Under the pieces are notes generated by a model, which saw only the letters and a program-made list of their open reading frames with translations, was not told the DNA's origin and did no database searches. The translations under genes were made by a program, and so were the position numbers. Below are positions 27,230 through 35,495 of a stretch of 64,000 nucleotides of DNA, piece after piece; position 1 is the first letter of the stretch, and each line of letters starts with the position of its first letter. Source of the stretch: Glutamicibacter soli (lineage in GTDB: Bacteria > Actinomycetota > Actinomycetes > Actinomycetales > Micrococcaceae); NCBI RefSeq assembly GCF_003309065.1, contig NZ_POAF01000003.1, positions 496,001 through 560,000 of the forward strand, given 5' to 3'.

Positions 27230-29440
27230 TTACTTTCCTTCTGAGGCGTCAGCCAGCTGGTGGATGTGTTCGCTTTGTTCCAGGACCGCGCGGGTGGCCA
27301 GCGCGGCGTCTTCGAAGGCGTCGAAGACGGGGATGCCGATGGCGCGGGCGCGCTGGGCGTAGCCGGAGATCATGTCCTCGGTCTCCACGCTGCCGTCGGT
27401 CTTGAGCACCAGGATCTGGTGGGTGTTGGTCTGCGCGGCGTCGCGGGCCGCGGCGATGGAGTCGATGATGTTGCCGGTGACGTCCCCGAGGGTGGCGCCG
27501 AGGTTGCGCTGGATGATGCCCACATTCAGGTGGGTGATCAGTACTGCGGGTTCGGCTCCGGCGAGCACGGTGCCCAGGATGTCCTGCGCGATGTGCCCCT
27601 TCTTTACGGCCAGGGTGCCGGCCGGGACGTCGATCGGGTTGTGGAAGCCGTTGCCCGGCGGCACGTCCAGGGATTCGAGCTTCTCGATGACCGCCTGGGG
27701 CAGCGGTGCGGTGCCCACTTTCTGGCGGGAGAGCGCGTCAGCGCCGAGCACCGAGGCGCCGCCGCCGTTGCCGAAGAGCACGGCTTCGGTGTTCTGCGGC
27801 TTGACCGACAGGTCAAGGGTGGACAGGGCGTGCAGCGCGCTGGTGAAGTCGGCCAGCGAGTCGACCAAGGTGATGCCGGCTTGGCGGGCGATGGCAGGCC
27901 ACAGGCGGTGGTTGCCGGCCAGGGCGCCGGTGTGGCTGGTGGCCGCGCGGGAACCGCCGGAGGTGCGGCCGCCGGCCAGCAGGACCACCGGCTTGCGGAC
28001 CGGGGCCTGGGCCAGCACGTCCAGCACCTCGCGGGCGATGCCCAGCGACTCCAGGTACAGGCCGATGACCGAGACCTCGTCGTCGGCCAGGTGGGAGCGC
28101 AGCAGCTCGCCGGCGGTGATGTCCGCGCTGTTGCCCACCGAAACCACCGAGTGGAAGGCGATGCCGTTGGCGGCGCCCATGCGCAGGATGTCCACGCTCA
28201 GCCCGCCGGACTGCGAGACCACGGCGGTCCCGCCCTGGCGCAGCGGAGCCTGCGGGAGGAACGAGTAGCGTCCGGGCGAGGAGTGGGTGCCCAGGCAGTT
28301 CGGGCCGATCAGGCGGATGCCGGCGTCCTTCACGGTGCGGATCAGCTCGGCTTCCAGTTCGCGGCCTTCGGCGACCTCGGAGAAGCCGCTGGAGATGACC
28401 TGAGCGAAGCGCAGCTTGCCGGCGCCTTCGGCCAGCGAGCTGGCCACGCGGGAGGCGGGCAGCGCCACGAAGGCGTAGTCGGCCGGTTCGGTGAGCTCGG
28501 CCAGGGAGTTGATGGCCGGCAGGCCTTCGATGGTGTCGGCGGTCGGGTTGACCGGGATGATCTCTCCGTCGAAGCCGCCGTCGGTGATGTTGCGGATGAA
28601 GCGGTTGGCCATGTTCGGCTTCTTGCCGCTGGCGCCGAGCACCGCGATGCGCTTCGGGCGGATCAGCGCGGAGAAGTCGGTAGGCTGCTGGGTTTCCAGG
28701 CTGCGCGGGGCTTCCTGGGGGGCGCCGACCACGAATCGGGCGTCCACGGCGACCGCGCGGTCCGCGGAGACGATGACCGGGTTCAGGTCGATTTCCAGCA
28801 CCTCGTCGGGCAGCTGCGCGAGCAGTCCCTCGGGGCCGGCCAGGCGGCCGATGAGGCCGATAAGCGCCGGGATGTCGGCCTTCAGGCCGCCGCGGGCGCC
28901 GTTGAGCACCTTCAGGCCCTTGAGCTCGCCGAGCATGGCGGAGATCTGGGCCTCGGTCAGCGGGGCCAGACCGAAGCTGACATCCTCGAAGACCTCTACC
29001 AGCACGCCGCCCAGGCCGACCATGACGGTCCAGCCCAGGCCGGGGGTGCGCACGGCGCCGACGATGACCTCGTGGCCCGCCGGGATCATTTCCTCGACCA
29101 GCACGCCCTCGAGCTCGTGGCCGGCGGCGGCCAGCGAAGCGCGCATGGCCTCGGTGACCTCGGGAAGCTGCGCGGCGGTGACGTTGACCTTCACGCCGCC
29201 GGCATCGGATTTGTGCACCAGCGTCGCGGAGACTGCCTTGACGACCAGCGGCTCGCGCAGTTCGGTCGGAACCGGCGCACCGAGCTCAAGCGCGACGCCC
29301 CGCGGGGTGTCGATGCCGAAGTTGGAAAGCAAGGCCTTGCCTTCTGTCTCGGTGAACATGGCCGACTCCCGGGCCGCGGCCTGGGCGACCAGCTTGGCGA
29401 GGAACTCGGAGCTGTTGTGTTGGGCGGTTGCGATGGACAA
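27230..29440 (-). CDS. Acyl-CoA synthetase, NDP-forming (acetate--CoA ligase family)
   Basis: A 736-aa single-chain NDP-forming ligase that activates an acid with CoA and ATP. An ATP-grasp domain comes first (residues about 20-235, LLSNFGIDTPRG and onward), then a Rossmann CoA-binding domain (IAVLGASGKKPNMANRFI, about 260) and the ligase domain with the phosphorylated His in SHTGALAGN near residue 505. Many relatives have the ATP-grasp part last. TTG 29440 is the start after GTGAGG. It heads the operon ligase-carboxylase-quinone oxidoreductase, with TATC/GATA sites about 110-140 bases upstream. Confidence 0.9.
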   Translation of the reverse strand: MSIATAQHNSSEFLAKLVAQAAARESAMFTETEGKALLSNFGIDTPRGVALELGAPVPTELREPLVVKAVSATLVHKSDAGGVKVNVTAAQLPEVTEAMRASLAAAGHELEGVLVEEMIPAGHEVIVGAVRTPGLGWTVMVGLGGVLVEVFEDVSFGLAPLTEAQISAMLGELKGLKVLNGARGGLKADIPALIGLIGRLAGPEGLLAQLPDEVLEIDLNPVIVSADRAVAVDARFVVGAPQEAPRSLETQQPTDFSALIRPKRIAVLGASGKKPNMANRFIRNITDGGFDGEIIPVNPTADTIEGLPAINSLAELTEPADYAFVALPASRVASSLAEGAGKLRFAQVISSGFSEVAEGRELEAELIRTVKDAGIRLIGPNCLGTHSSPGRYSFLPQAPLRQGGTAVVSQSGGLSVDILRMGAANGIAFHSVVSVGNSADITAGELLRSHLADDEVSVIGLYLESLGIAREVLDVLAQAPVRKPVVLLAGGRTSGGSRAATSHTGALAGNHRLWPAIARQAGITLVDSLADFTSALHALSTLDLSVKPQNTEAVLFGNGGGASVLGADALSRQKVGTAPLPQAVIEKLESLDVPPGNGFHNPIDVPAGTLAVKKGHIAQDILGTVLAGAEPAVLITHLNVGIIQRNLGATLGDVTGNIIDSIAAARDAAQTNTHQILVLKTDGSVETEDMISGYAQRARAIGIPVFDAFEDAALATRAVLEQSEHIHQLADASEGK

Positions 29441-29549
29441 CGTTGCACCTCACTGGAGAAAAAGGGGTGGCGCTGATGTCGCGCCCTGCATGTGAGATAA
29501 GTCTCTAGAAACGCAAGGGGGTTTGGAAGCTTATTTGCTCTGGCACGGT

Positions 29550-29579
29550 GATACCCCTGCGCTATCGGAGGGCGCTATC
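29550..29579. promoter_or_regulatory. GATA-N9-TATC plus repeated GCGCTATC, candidate LysR-type site
   Basis: GATA (29550-29553) and TATC (29563-29566) form an inverted pair. GCGCTATC occurs at 29559-29566 and again at 29572-29579, a 13-base repeat. The block lies in the promoter region between the CoA ligase operon and the LysR gene's terminator. The spacing GATA-N9-TATC is the same as at 43221-43237. Confidence 0.5.
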
Positions 29580-29639
29580 ACGGTGAAGTAGCGACTGGTC
29601 AAACGCGCTTTTTCTGGCAACTGGGCAGAGTGCGCAACA

Positions 29640-29683
29640 CGGACCCCGGGCCCCGGCCCTCCTGGGCCGGACACCGGGGTCCG
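29640..29683 (-). terminator. Terminator after the LysR gene
   Basis: CGGACCCCGG (29640-29649) pairs perfectly with 29674-29683, with additional inner GGCC pairing. It sits 12 bases beyond the LysR stop on the minus strand. Confidence 0.7.
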
Positions 29684-29695
29684 CGACGTGGAAAA

Positions 29696-30613
29696 CTAGT
29701 TCTTGCCGGTGCCGTAGTTCTTCGAGGACTCGCGCAGCAGCCGGATCAGCGCCTGAACCGCCGAGGAGCGCGCCTCGTCCTTGCGCACCACGGCGGAGAC
29801 CTTGGCATGCGCCCAGCTGTAGGGCAGCGGCACGAGCGAAACCCCGTTGCCGCTGACGGTGCTGTCCAGCAGGGTGTTGGCCATGCAGATGCCGACTCCG
29901 GCACGCACCAGCGACTGCGAGGCTTCGGCGTTCGGGGTCTTGTAGACAATCCGCGCCTCGATGCCTTCCAGCAATTTTTCCCAGGCCGAGCCGAGGATGC
30001 TGGATTCCGCGGGGAAGATCAGCGACTCGCCCTCCAAGTCTGCCGGATCGAATTCATCCTTGTCAGCCATCGGATGGCCTTCTGGCACCGAAAGCACCAG
30101 CCGCCCAGCCAGCAGGTCGATGTGGTGCAACAGGGTGTTGTCCGCCTGGGTGGCATCGATGCCAGGCAAACGGGTCACCAAGCCCACGTCGAACTGGCCG
30201 CTGACCACCCCGCGCGCCACCATGCGGGAGGGGCCTTCCTCCACGTCGAAGCGGACGTTGGGAAATTCGGAAAGCAGTCGCTGCACCACGCGCGGCAGCA
30301 CCGTCTGCGATGCGGCGGGGACCGTGCCCAGTCGCACGGTGCCCAGCTTCAGTCCGCTGATCGCGCTGGCTTCTTCGCGCAGCATGCGTTCAGCCTGCAC
30401 CGCCGCGATGACGTGCGGCAGGATGCGCTCGGCGGCATAGGTGGGCTTGACGCCCTTAGCTCCGCGGGTCACCAGAATGACCCCCAGGTCCTCCTCGAGG
30501 CGCTGCACCTGATTCGTGATGGTTGGCTGAGAGATATCCAGCTCCTTGGCCGCCTGCCTGAAGGATCCTGTCCGCAACGCTGCCTCCAGATAGCGCAGTT
30601 GTGCAAATCTCAT
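29696..30613 (-). CDS. LysR family transcriptional regulator
   Basis: A 305-aa regulator. The N-terminal winged helix reads MRFAQLRYLEAALRTGSFRQ and continues with AAKELDISQPTITNQVQRLE, the classical LysR pattern. The effector domain follows from about residue 90. ATG 30613 follows GGAG. It sits in the middle of the catabolic island and is the obvious candidate regulator for the operons preceded by TATC/GATA sites, since LysR proteins bind T-N11-A palindromes. The inducer is presumably the pathway substrate or an intermediate (inference). Confidence 0.93.
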   Translation of the reverse strand: MRFAQLRYLEAALRTGSFRQAAKELDISQPTITNQVQRLEEDLGVILVTRGAKGVKPTYAAERILPHVIAAVQAERMLREEASAISGLKLGTVRLGTVPAASQTVLPRVVQRLLSEFPNVRFDVEEGPSRMVARGVVSGQFDVGLVTRLPGIDATQADNTLLHHIDLLAGRLVLSVPEGHPMADKDEFDPADLEGESLIFPAESSILGSAWEKLLEGIEARIVYKTPNAEASQSLVRAGVGICMANTLLDSTVSGNGVSLVPLPYSWAHAKVSAVVRKDEARSSAVQALIRLLRESSKNYGTGKN

Positions 30614-30717
30614 ATTTTCCGAACTCCTCTAACCAAATTAAATGCAGAATGCATGATTCCACTGGCAACATACGTTACCTTGATCACATTTTTTACGGGA
30701 GTTTCCGCCGCAATATT

Positions 30718-31560
30718 TCAGTCATCCTCAGGACGCTTGGCCTGCGCGATCCGCAGCTGGTCGATGCCGGTCGAATCCCGGCTCAGTGCGCCGCCTTCCA
30801 CGGGAATCGTGCTCCCGGTAATGTACCCGGCGGCATTTGTCAGCAGGAACGCCACCGCGGAGGCGATCTCCGCAGGTTGGCCCAGACGGCCCAGCGCCGG
30901 CCGGGAGTCGAGGACTTCCCACTCCGAGTCCGGATAGCCCTTCGCTTCCACCCGTGGCGATAGGAACAGCCCCGGGGCCACCGCGTTCACCCGGGTGCCG
31001 GAGGTCCCCAGCGCATTGGCCCACTGCTTCACCCACACTTCCAGTGCCGCCTTCGCAGGCCCGTAGCCCGGCGCCATCAATCCCCCGCGCGCGGCGACCG
31101 TCGAGGAAATGAAGACGATGGATCCCTGGACCACCAGCGGGTTCAGGTACTTGGCGGCCAGCACCGCATGCCCCAGATTCACCGCGAAATCCTGTTGCCA
31201 GTGCTCCAACCCGTAGTCCGCAATCCGTTGCGGATGCATCTGGCCGGCCACGTCCACATAGCCGGCAAGTTCGCCGAAGTGCAGCGACGCCGCACCCGCC
31301 ACGCGCGCCATGCCCGCCTCGGTCGAAAAGTCCACAGCCAGCGCAGGCTGGCCCAGCTCGTCGGCCAGCAGATCGACGGCTTCGGCGCTGCGGTCCACGC
31401 ACAACACCGCACCGCCCAGGGCCACGATGGTGCGCACGATATGCTCCCCGACGCCGGCCGCTGCGCCGAGCACGATGAAGCTCCGCCCCTCCAGCCGGAA
31501 CAACTGCCCATGGGGCACCTCGTTGGCCGGCACCGCACGGTGTACTGGCAAGTTGCGCAT
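30718..31560 (-). CDS. SDR family oxidoreductase
   Basis: A 280-aa short-chain dehydrogenase with an N-terminal extension of about 25 residues. The cofactor motif is the atypical GAAAGVGE rather than TGxxxGIG; the catalytic part FISSTVAARG and YGPAKAALEVW is intact. ATG 31560 follows GAAGGAG. It lies downstream of the permease gene but a strong hairpin separates them, so it may be transcribed at a lower level or from its own promoter. It probably oxidises a pathway alcohol to the ketone used by a Baeyer-Villiger enzyme. Confidence 0.87.
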   Translation of the reverse strand: MRNLPVHRAVPANEVPHGQLFRLEGRSFIVLGAAAGVGEHIVRTIVALGGAVLCVDRSAEAVDLLADELGQPALAVDFSTEAGMARVAGAASLHFGELAGYVDVAGQMHPQRIADYGLEHWQQDFAVNLGHAVLAAKYLNPLVVQGSIVFISSTVAARGGLMAPGYGPAKAALEVWVKQWANALGTSGTRVNAVAPGLFLSPRVEAKGYPDSEWEVLDSRPALGRLGQPAEIASAVAFLLTNAAGYITGSTIPVEGGALSRDSTGIDQLRIAQAKRPEDD

Positions 31561-31584
31561 GATTCTCCTTCAAATTCGGCAAAG

Positions 31585-31621
31585 GGCTCGGCCCCGACGC
31601 ACGAGGTGTCGGGGCCGAGCC
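31585..31621 (-). terminator. Terminator between permease and SDR genes
   Basis: A perfect 14-bp stem GGCTCGGCCCCGAC (31585-31598) with 31608-31621 and a 9-base loop. On the minus strand CCTTTG follows. It may attenuate read-through into the SDR gene. Confidence 0.75.
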
Positions 31622-31641
31622 TTCAGGCATTCAGCGGGCGG

Positions 31642-32493
31642 TTAGCGGGTCCACTTGGTGACAAGCTTCTGGACTCCGGAGATCGAGGCATCCAGCGCCA
31701 TGGACAGCAGGCCCATGGCCAGCAGGATGGCGAAGGTCTCGGAGACCTGGAAGTTGTTGGTTACGATCACCAGTCGCTGGCCCAGGCCGGTGTAGGCTCC
31801 GACCATTTCGGAGACCACCGCGCCAAGCACCGAGTAGACCGCGCCCAGGCGCAGGCCGCCGATGATGGAGGGCAGCGCGGCGGGAAGTTCGATCTTGAAG
31901 AAGCGCTGCGCCTTGGTCATGCCCAGGGACGTGGTCAGCTGCTTAATATCGTGATCCAGCGCCTGCAGTGCACCCATGGTGCTGGTCATCAGCACGAAGA
32001 AGACCACGGAGAAGGCCACCAGCGCCTTCGGTCCAAAGCCCAGCCCGAACCACAGGATGAAGATCGGAGCCAGCGCCGGGCGAGGCAACGAGTTCATCAG
32101 GGTCAGGAACGGCTTCGCCGCGACGTGCAGGACATCCACGCGGACGAACACCACGCCCGCCAGGATGCCGAGCACGGCACCGGCGATCAGGCCGACCATG
32201 GCTCCCGAGAAGGTCGCCATGACATCCACCCAGAACGTGCTATCCGCCAGCTGGGTCACGAAGGACGTCGCCACATCCAGCGGAGTGGAGATCAGGGTTT
32301 CGTCCATCAGCCCCTGGCTGACGACGAGCGACCACAGCACCACGAACGCGGCCAGCACGCCAATGCGCAGGGCCCAGACGGTAAGGTTCCGGTTGATGCG
32401 GTTCTTGCGGCGCTCAATGAGGATCGTGCTGTCATCGTAGGCATTCGCGGACTGGCCTACAGCCGGCCCGTTTGCTTGCGTTGCGGTTGTCAT
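31642..32493 (-). CDS. ABC transporter permease, SsuC/TauC-like
   Basis: A 283-aa inner-membrane permease with about six hydrophobic helices. The ATPase-contact EAA loop is visible as LGMTKAQRFFKIELPAALPS near residue 195. It belongs to the sulfonate/nitrate/taurine-type importer family, matching the SsuA-like binding proteins at 21.8 and 41.6 kb and the ATPase at 33.7 kb. It is transcribed with the SDR gene upstream of it (38-base gap). It is the only importer permease in the window. Confidence 0.92.
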   Translation of the reverse strand: MTTATQANGPAVGQSANAYDDSTILIERRKNRINRNLTVWALRIGVLAAFVVLWSLVVSQGLMDETLISTPLDVATSFVTQLADSTFWVDVMATFSGAMVGLIAGAVLGILAGVVFVRVDVLHVAAKPFLTLMNSLPRPALAPIFILWFGLGFGPKALVAFSVVFFVLMTSTMGALQALDHDIKQLTTSLGMTKAQRFFKIELPAALPSIIGGLRLGAVYSVLGAVVSEMVGAYTGLGQRLVIVTNNFQVSETFAILLAMGLLSMALDASISGVQKLVTKWTR

Positions 32494-32531
32494 GGGTACA
32501 CCTTTTCTGGACTCGTCTGAGTTAAGGATTT

Positions 32532-33368
32532 CTAGGCTTCGACCGGCTTGCGGATCAAGCGCACGTCCAACGGCGAGGACGTGTGGGGGCCGCCGGTGAC
32601 GGACAGGACAGTTCCGGTGATGAAGCTGGCCGCATCGGTGGACAGGTAGATGCAGGCATCGGCGACTTCCTCCGGCAGACCCACACGGCCCAGGGCCAGG
32701 AATTCACCATAGGTGGCTTCGGTCTTCTTGTCCGCGAAGCGCGAGTTCGGGGTCAACGTCGCTCCTGGCTCCACGCAGTTCACGCGCACGCCGCGGTCTG
32801 CCCATTCCCAACCCATCGTCTTGGTCAGCGAGGCCAGGCCGGCCTTGGCTGCCGCGTAGGCACCGCGCATCGGGTGGGCGTAGTTCGCCGAGCCCGAACC
32901 GACGTTGATGATGACGCCGCCGCCCTGCTTTTCGAAGACCGGCAGCACCGCGCAGGCGGCGTGGAAGGCGCCTGACAGGTTGGTGCCGATGGTGGCATTC
33001 CAGGCGTTGACCGACATGTCCTCCAGACGCGCGGCGAAATTGCCTCCGGCGTTGTTGATCAGGACATCGATGCGGCCGTAGTTCTCCAAGGCAGCGCGAA
33101 CCAGCGTCTGCGCGGTGTCCGGCTCCTTGATGTTGCCGGTCACCATGACGGCTTCGCCGCCCAGCTCTTGAATGTGCTTGACGCGCTCCTGCAACGTTTC
33201 TTCCTTGCGGCCGTGCAGCACCAGCTTTGCTCCGGCTTCAGAGTACTTCTCGGCCAGCGCGGTGCCGATGCCGCCTGTGGCGCCGGTGATGATGACGACC
33301 TGGCCCTCGAAATCGAAAGTGGCCTTGCCGTGTTTCTGGGTGCCCACGGCAGTCGCAGATGTGGTCAT
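32532..33368 (-). CDS. SDR family oxidoreductase
   Basis: A 278-aa classical short-chain dehydrogenase. Cofactor motif TGATGGIGTAL (about residue 29), NNAGGNF (about 107) and the catalytic SGSANYAHPMRGAYAAAK are intact. The N-terminus has about 20 extra residues before the Rossmann strand. ATG 33368 follows GGAGG. It is the first gene of the SDR-permease operon and is divergent from the ATPase gene. The gap between them carries a perfect TATC/GATA palindrome. Substrate unknown; interconversion of a pathway alcohol and ketone is likely. Confidence 0.9.
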   Translation of the reverse strand: MTTSATAVGTQKHGKATFDFEGQVVIITGATGGIGTALAEKYSEAGAKLVLHGRKEETLQERVKHIQELGGEAVMVTGNIKEPDTAQTLVRAALENYGRIDVLINNAGGNFAARLEDMSVNAWNATIGTNLSGAFHAACAVLPVFEKQGGGVIINVGSGSANYAHPMRGAYAAAKAGLASLTKTMGWEWADRGVRVNCVEPGATLTPNSRFADKKTEATYGEFLALGRVGLPEEVADACIYLSTDAASFITGTVLSVTGGPHTSSPLDVRLIRKPVEA

Positions 33369-33492
33369 GTTGATCCTCCAGGTGATGGGTCTTGGGATGG
33401 CATTGCGGGCTCCAGTCGGAGTGATCGAAACCGCAAGCGATGCGTTTGTGAAAGCTTCTAATCGTTTTCAATCGCGGGCAACAAGAATCCAG

Positions 33493-33507
33493 CTATCGTC
33501 GCGATAG
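33493..33507. promoter_or_regulatory. CTATCGTCGCGATAG palindrome, candidate LysR-type operator
   Basis: Six-base arms CTATCG/CGATAG around a 3-base centre; the inner TATC-N5-GATA equals T-N11-A. It is the most symmetrical of the TATC/GATA sites. It lies in the 379-base divergent region between the SDR/permease operon (minus) and the ATPase/hydrolase/BVMO operon (plus), well placed to control both. I see no other feature in that gap. Confidence 0.6.
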
Positions 33508-33747
33508 GGCTTGAACGCCCCGGTTTTCCTTGACTCGTTTGACGGGTGTTGAAACGATTCCTACACCGGCAAGTGATGCAGACCACAGCATTTCCGTTCT
33601 CGTGAACAGGGTCGTCATTGCACCGCTAAAACTCGCTGACAAGCGCAAAGAGCATGTCGGCAGGTCCCGACAACTACCCAGCCCTTGGAGCGAATGCGAC
33701 CCGATGACAGCGCATCGCTCAAGACCGAGAGTAAGAGTGAGGTTCCC

Positions 33748-34596
33748 GTGAGCCAGATTGCTGAAACCACAACCGAAACCAAGAAGGTGCAGGGTGTTTC
33801 CGTTGAATTCAAGAACGTGAATCACAGCTTCCTGCATGGCGACACCCCAGTTCGTGTGCTGGACAACTTCAACCTGCGCATCGAGCCATCGGAGTTCGTC
33901 AGCATCGTCGGCCCTTCGGGCTGCGGCAAGACCACTGCGCTGGGTATGGTGGGCAACCTGCTGAAGCCGCGCGCCGGCGAAGTGCTGATCGACGGCAAGG
34001 AAATCCGCCCCGGCGGCAACGACGCCGCATTCCTCTTCGCCCGCGACGCCCTGCTGCCTTGGCGCCGCGTCCGCTCGAATGTCGAGCTGGGCATGGAGGT
34101 GCGCGGAGTTCCCAAGGAGGAGCGCAAGGTCCGCGCCGAAGCATGGCTGCGCAAGGTGCGCCTGCAGCAGTTCGCCGAATCAGATGTCCTCCACCTCTCC
34201 CAGGGCATGCGCCAGCGCGTGGCCATCGCCCGCACCTTGGTGCAGAACCCCAAGGTCCTGCTCATGGACGAGCCCTTCGCCGCCTTGGATGCGCAGACCC
34301 GCGCCATCCAGCAGGAAGAATTCACCGGATTGTGGGAGGCCGAGCGTCCCACCGTCATCTTTGTGACCCACGACCTGGAGGAAGCTATCCTGCTCAGTGA
34401 CCGTGTCATCCTGATGGCAAGCCGGCCCGGCCGCATGGTTGTCGACATGAAGATCGACCTGGAGCGCCCGCGCCGCCAGGACATGCGCCGCGACTCCGAC
34501 GAATTCAAGGCCTACTTCCACGAAATGTCCGACCGTCTGCGCCACGAAGTTGATCTGGCTGAGCAGCGCATGCGCGAAGAGAACAAGAATTCCTAG
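33748..34596 (+). CDS. ABC transporter ATP-binding protein, SsuB/TauB-like
   Basis: A 282-aa importer ATPase. Walker A is GPSGCGKTT, the signature LSQGMRQRVAIARTL and Walker B VLLMDEPFAALD. I prefer GTG 33748 (AGTGAGG upstream); an in-frame ATG at 33685 would add 21 poorly structured residues. It should pair with the SsuC-like permease encoded divergently across the shared promoter region. The gene leads a plus-strand operon with a hydrolase and a Baeyer-Villiger monooxygenase. Confidence 0.92.
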   Translation: MSQIAETTTETKKVQGVSVEFKNVNHSFLHGDTPVRVLDNFNLRIEPSEFVSIVGPSGCGKTTALGMVGNLLKPRAGEVLIDGKEIRPGGNDAAFLFARDALLPWRRVRSNVELGMEVRGVPKEERKVRAEAWLRKVRLQQFAESDVLHLSQGMRQRVAIARTLVQNPKVLLMDEPFAALDAQTRAIQQEEFTGLWEAERPTVIFVTHDLEEAILLSDRVILMASRPGRMVVDMKIDLERPRRQDMRRDSDEFKAYFHEMSDRLRHEVDLAEQRMREENKNS

Positions 34597-34632
34597 GGAC
34601 CTGCGGTCCTGCACTAACGAACGGCACAAATT

Positions 34633-35445
34633 TTGCTTCAGACGAAAAACATCCTCCGAGATGCCGATGGCGGCACCGTGGTCTATCACCGCTACGGCAA
34701 CGGACCCCGTGTCCTCACCGCATTGCACTCGCTGGCTTTGGACGGCACCTGGTACCAGCCCTTGGCCGCCGCGCTGGGCGAGCAGTACACGGTGCTGGCT
34801 CCTGATTTCCGCGGCCACGGCGAAAGCCTGGTTGGCGGCGCCGAGATCTCCCTGGCCCAGGTCGCCCGGGACGTCAACGCCATGTGGGAAGCCGAAAACG
34901 TGGAACACAGCGTGATCATGGGCATCTCGCTGGGCGGCATGGTCGCCCAGGCAGTGACCGGATCCTACCCGGACAAGGTCCGCGCCCAGATCCTCATGGC
35001 GACCCGCGGCGCCTATGACCAGGCCGCCGCCACTGCCACGACGGCGCGCAGCGCGGAGGTCCGCGCCGAGGGAGGCATGGAGGCTGTCCAAGACGCCACC
35101 ATGTTCCGCTGGTTCGGCGAGAAGTCCAACAACCCGGCCGACGAGCTGGTCAAGCGCGCCCGCGCCCAGTTCCTGAACGCCGGCGGAGAAGTCATCGGCT
35201 CCTACTTCGAGGCGATGACCCGGGTCGGCGACTTTGCCGTGGACACCCCGCCTCCGACCCTGGTGCTCGGCGGGGACGATGACCGCAGCACCTCGCGCGC
35301 CGTCCTTGAAGCGCTCGCGGCCTCGATCCCGGGCGCCGAGCTGGACTTCGCCACCGGCGGCCACCTGGTGGCCTTCGAAAACCCGGAGATCGTCGCCGAA
35401 CGCCTGAGCCCCTTTCTTGACCGCCTTTCCTGGGACCGCGGCTGA
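34633..35445 (+). CDS. Alpha/beta hydrolase
   Basis: A 270-aa alpha/beta-hydrolase-fold protein. The nucleophile elbow is GISLGGM with Ser near residue 98, and DFRGHGES precedes it as usual. The acid Asp and the His (GGHLVAFENP) are in the C-terminal part. TTG is the apparent start; no ATG fits and the ribosome binding site is weak. It lies between the importer ATPase and the BVMO, so hydrolysis of the ester or lactone produced by that BVMO is the likely role (inference). Confidence 0.85.
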   Translation: MLQTKNILRDADGGTVVYHRYGNGPRVLTALHSLALDGTWYQPLAAALGEQYTVLAPDFRGHGESLVGGAEISLAQVARDVNAMWEAENVEHSVIMGISLGGMVAQAVTGSYPDKVRAQILMATRGAYDQAAATATTARSAEVRAEGGMEAVQDATMFRWFGEKSNNPADELVKRARAQFLNAGGEVIGSYFEAMTRVGDFAVDTPPPTLVLGGDDDRSTSRAVLEALAASIPGAELDFATGGHLVAFENPEIVAERLSPFLDRLSWDRG

Positions 35446-35495
35446 CGCGCGCCCGTCCCCACTTGACACGACACAACTGTTTCAACGGAGAAATC

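Noticed and set aside
27260-29476. A 738-codon plus-strand open frame
   Set aside because: It is antisense to the CoA ligase gene, which has clear domains.
30642-30656. AATGCAGAATGCATG before lysR as a third GntR operator
   Set aside because: Only the inner five bases of each arm match; too weak to list as a feature, though mentioned as a possible link.
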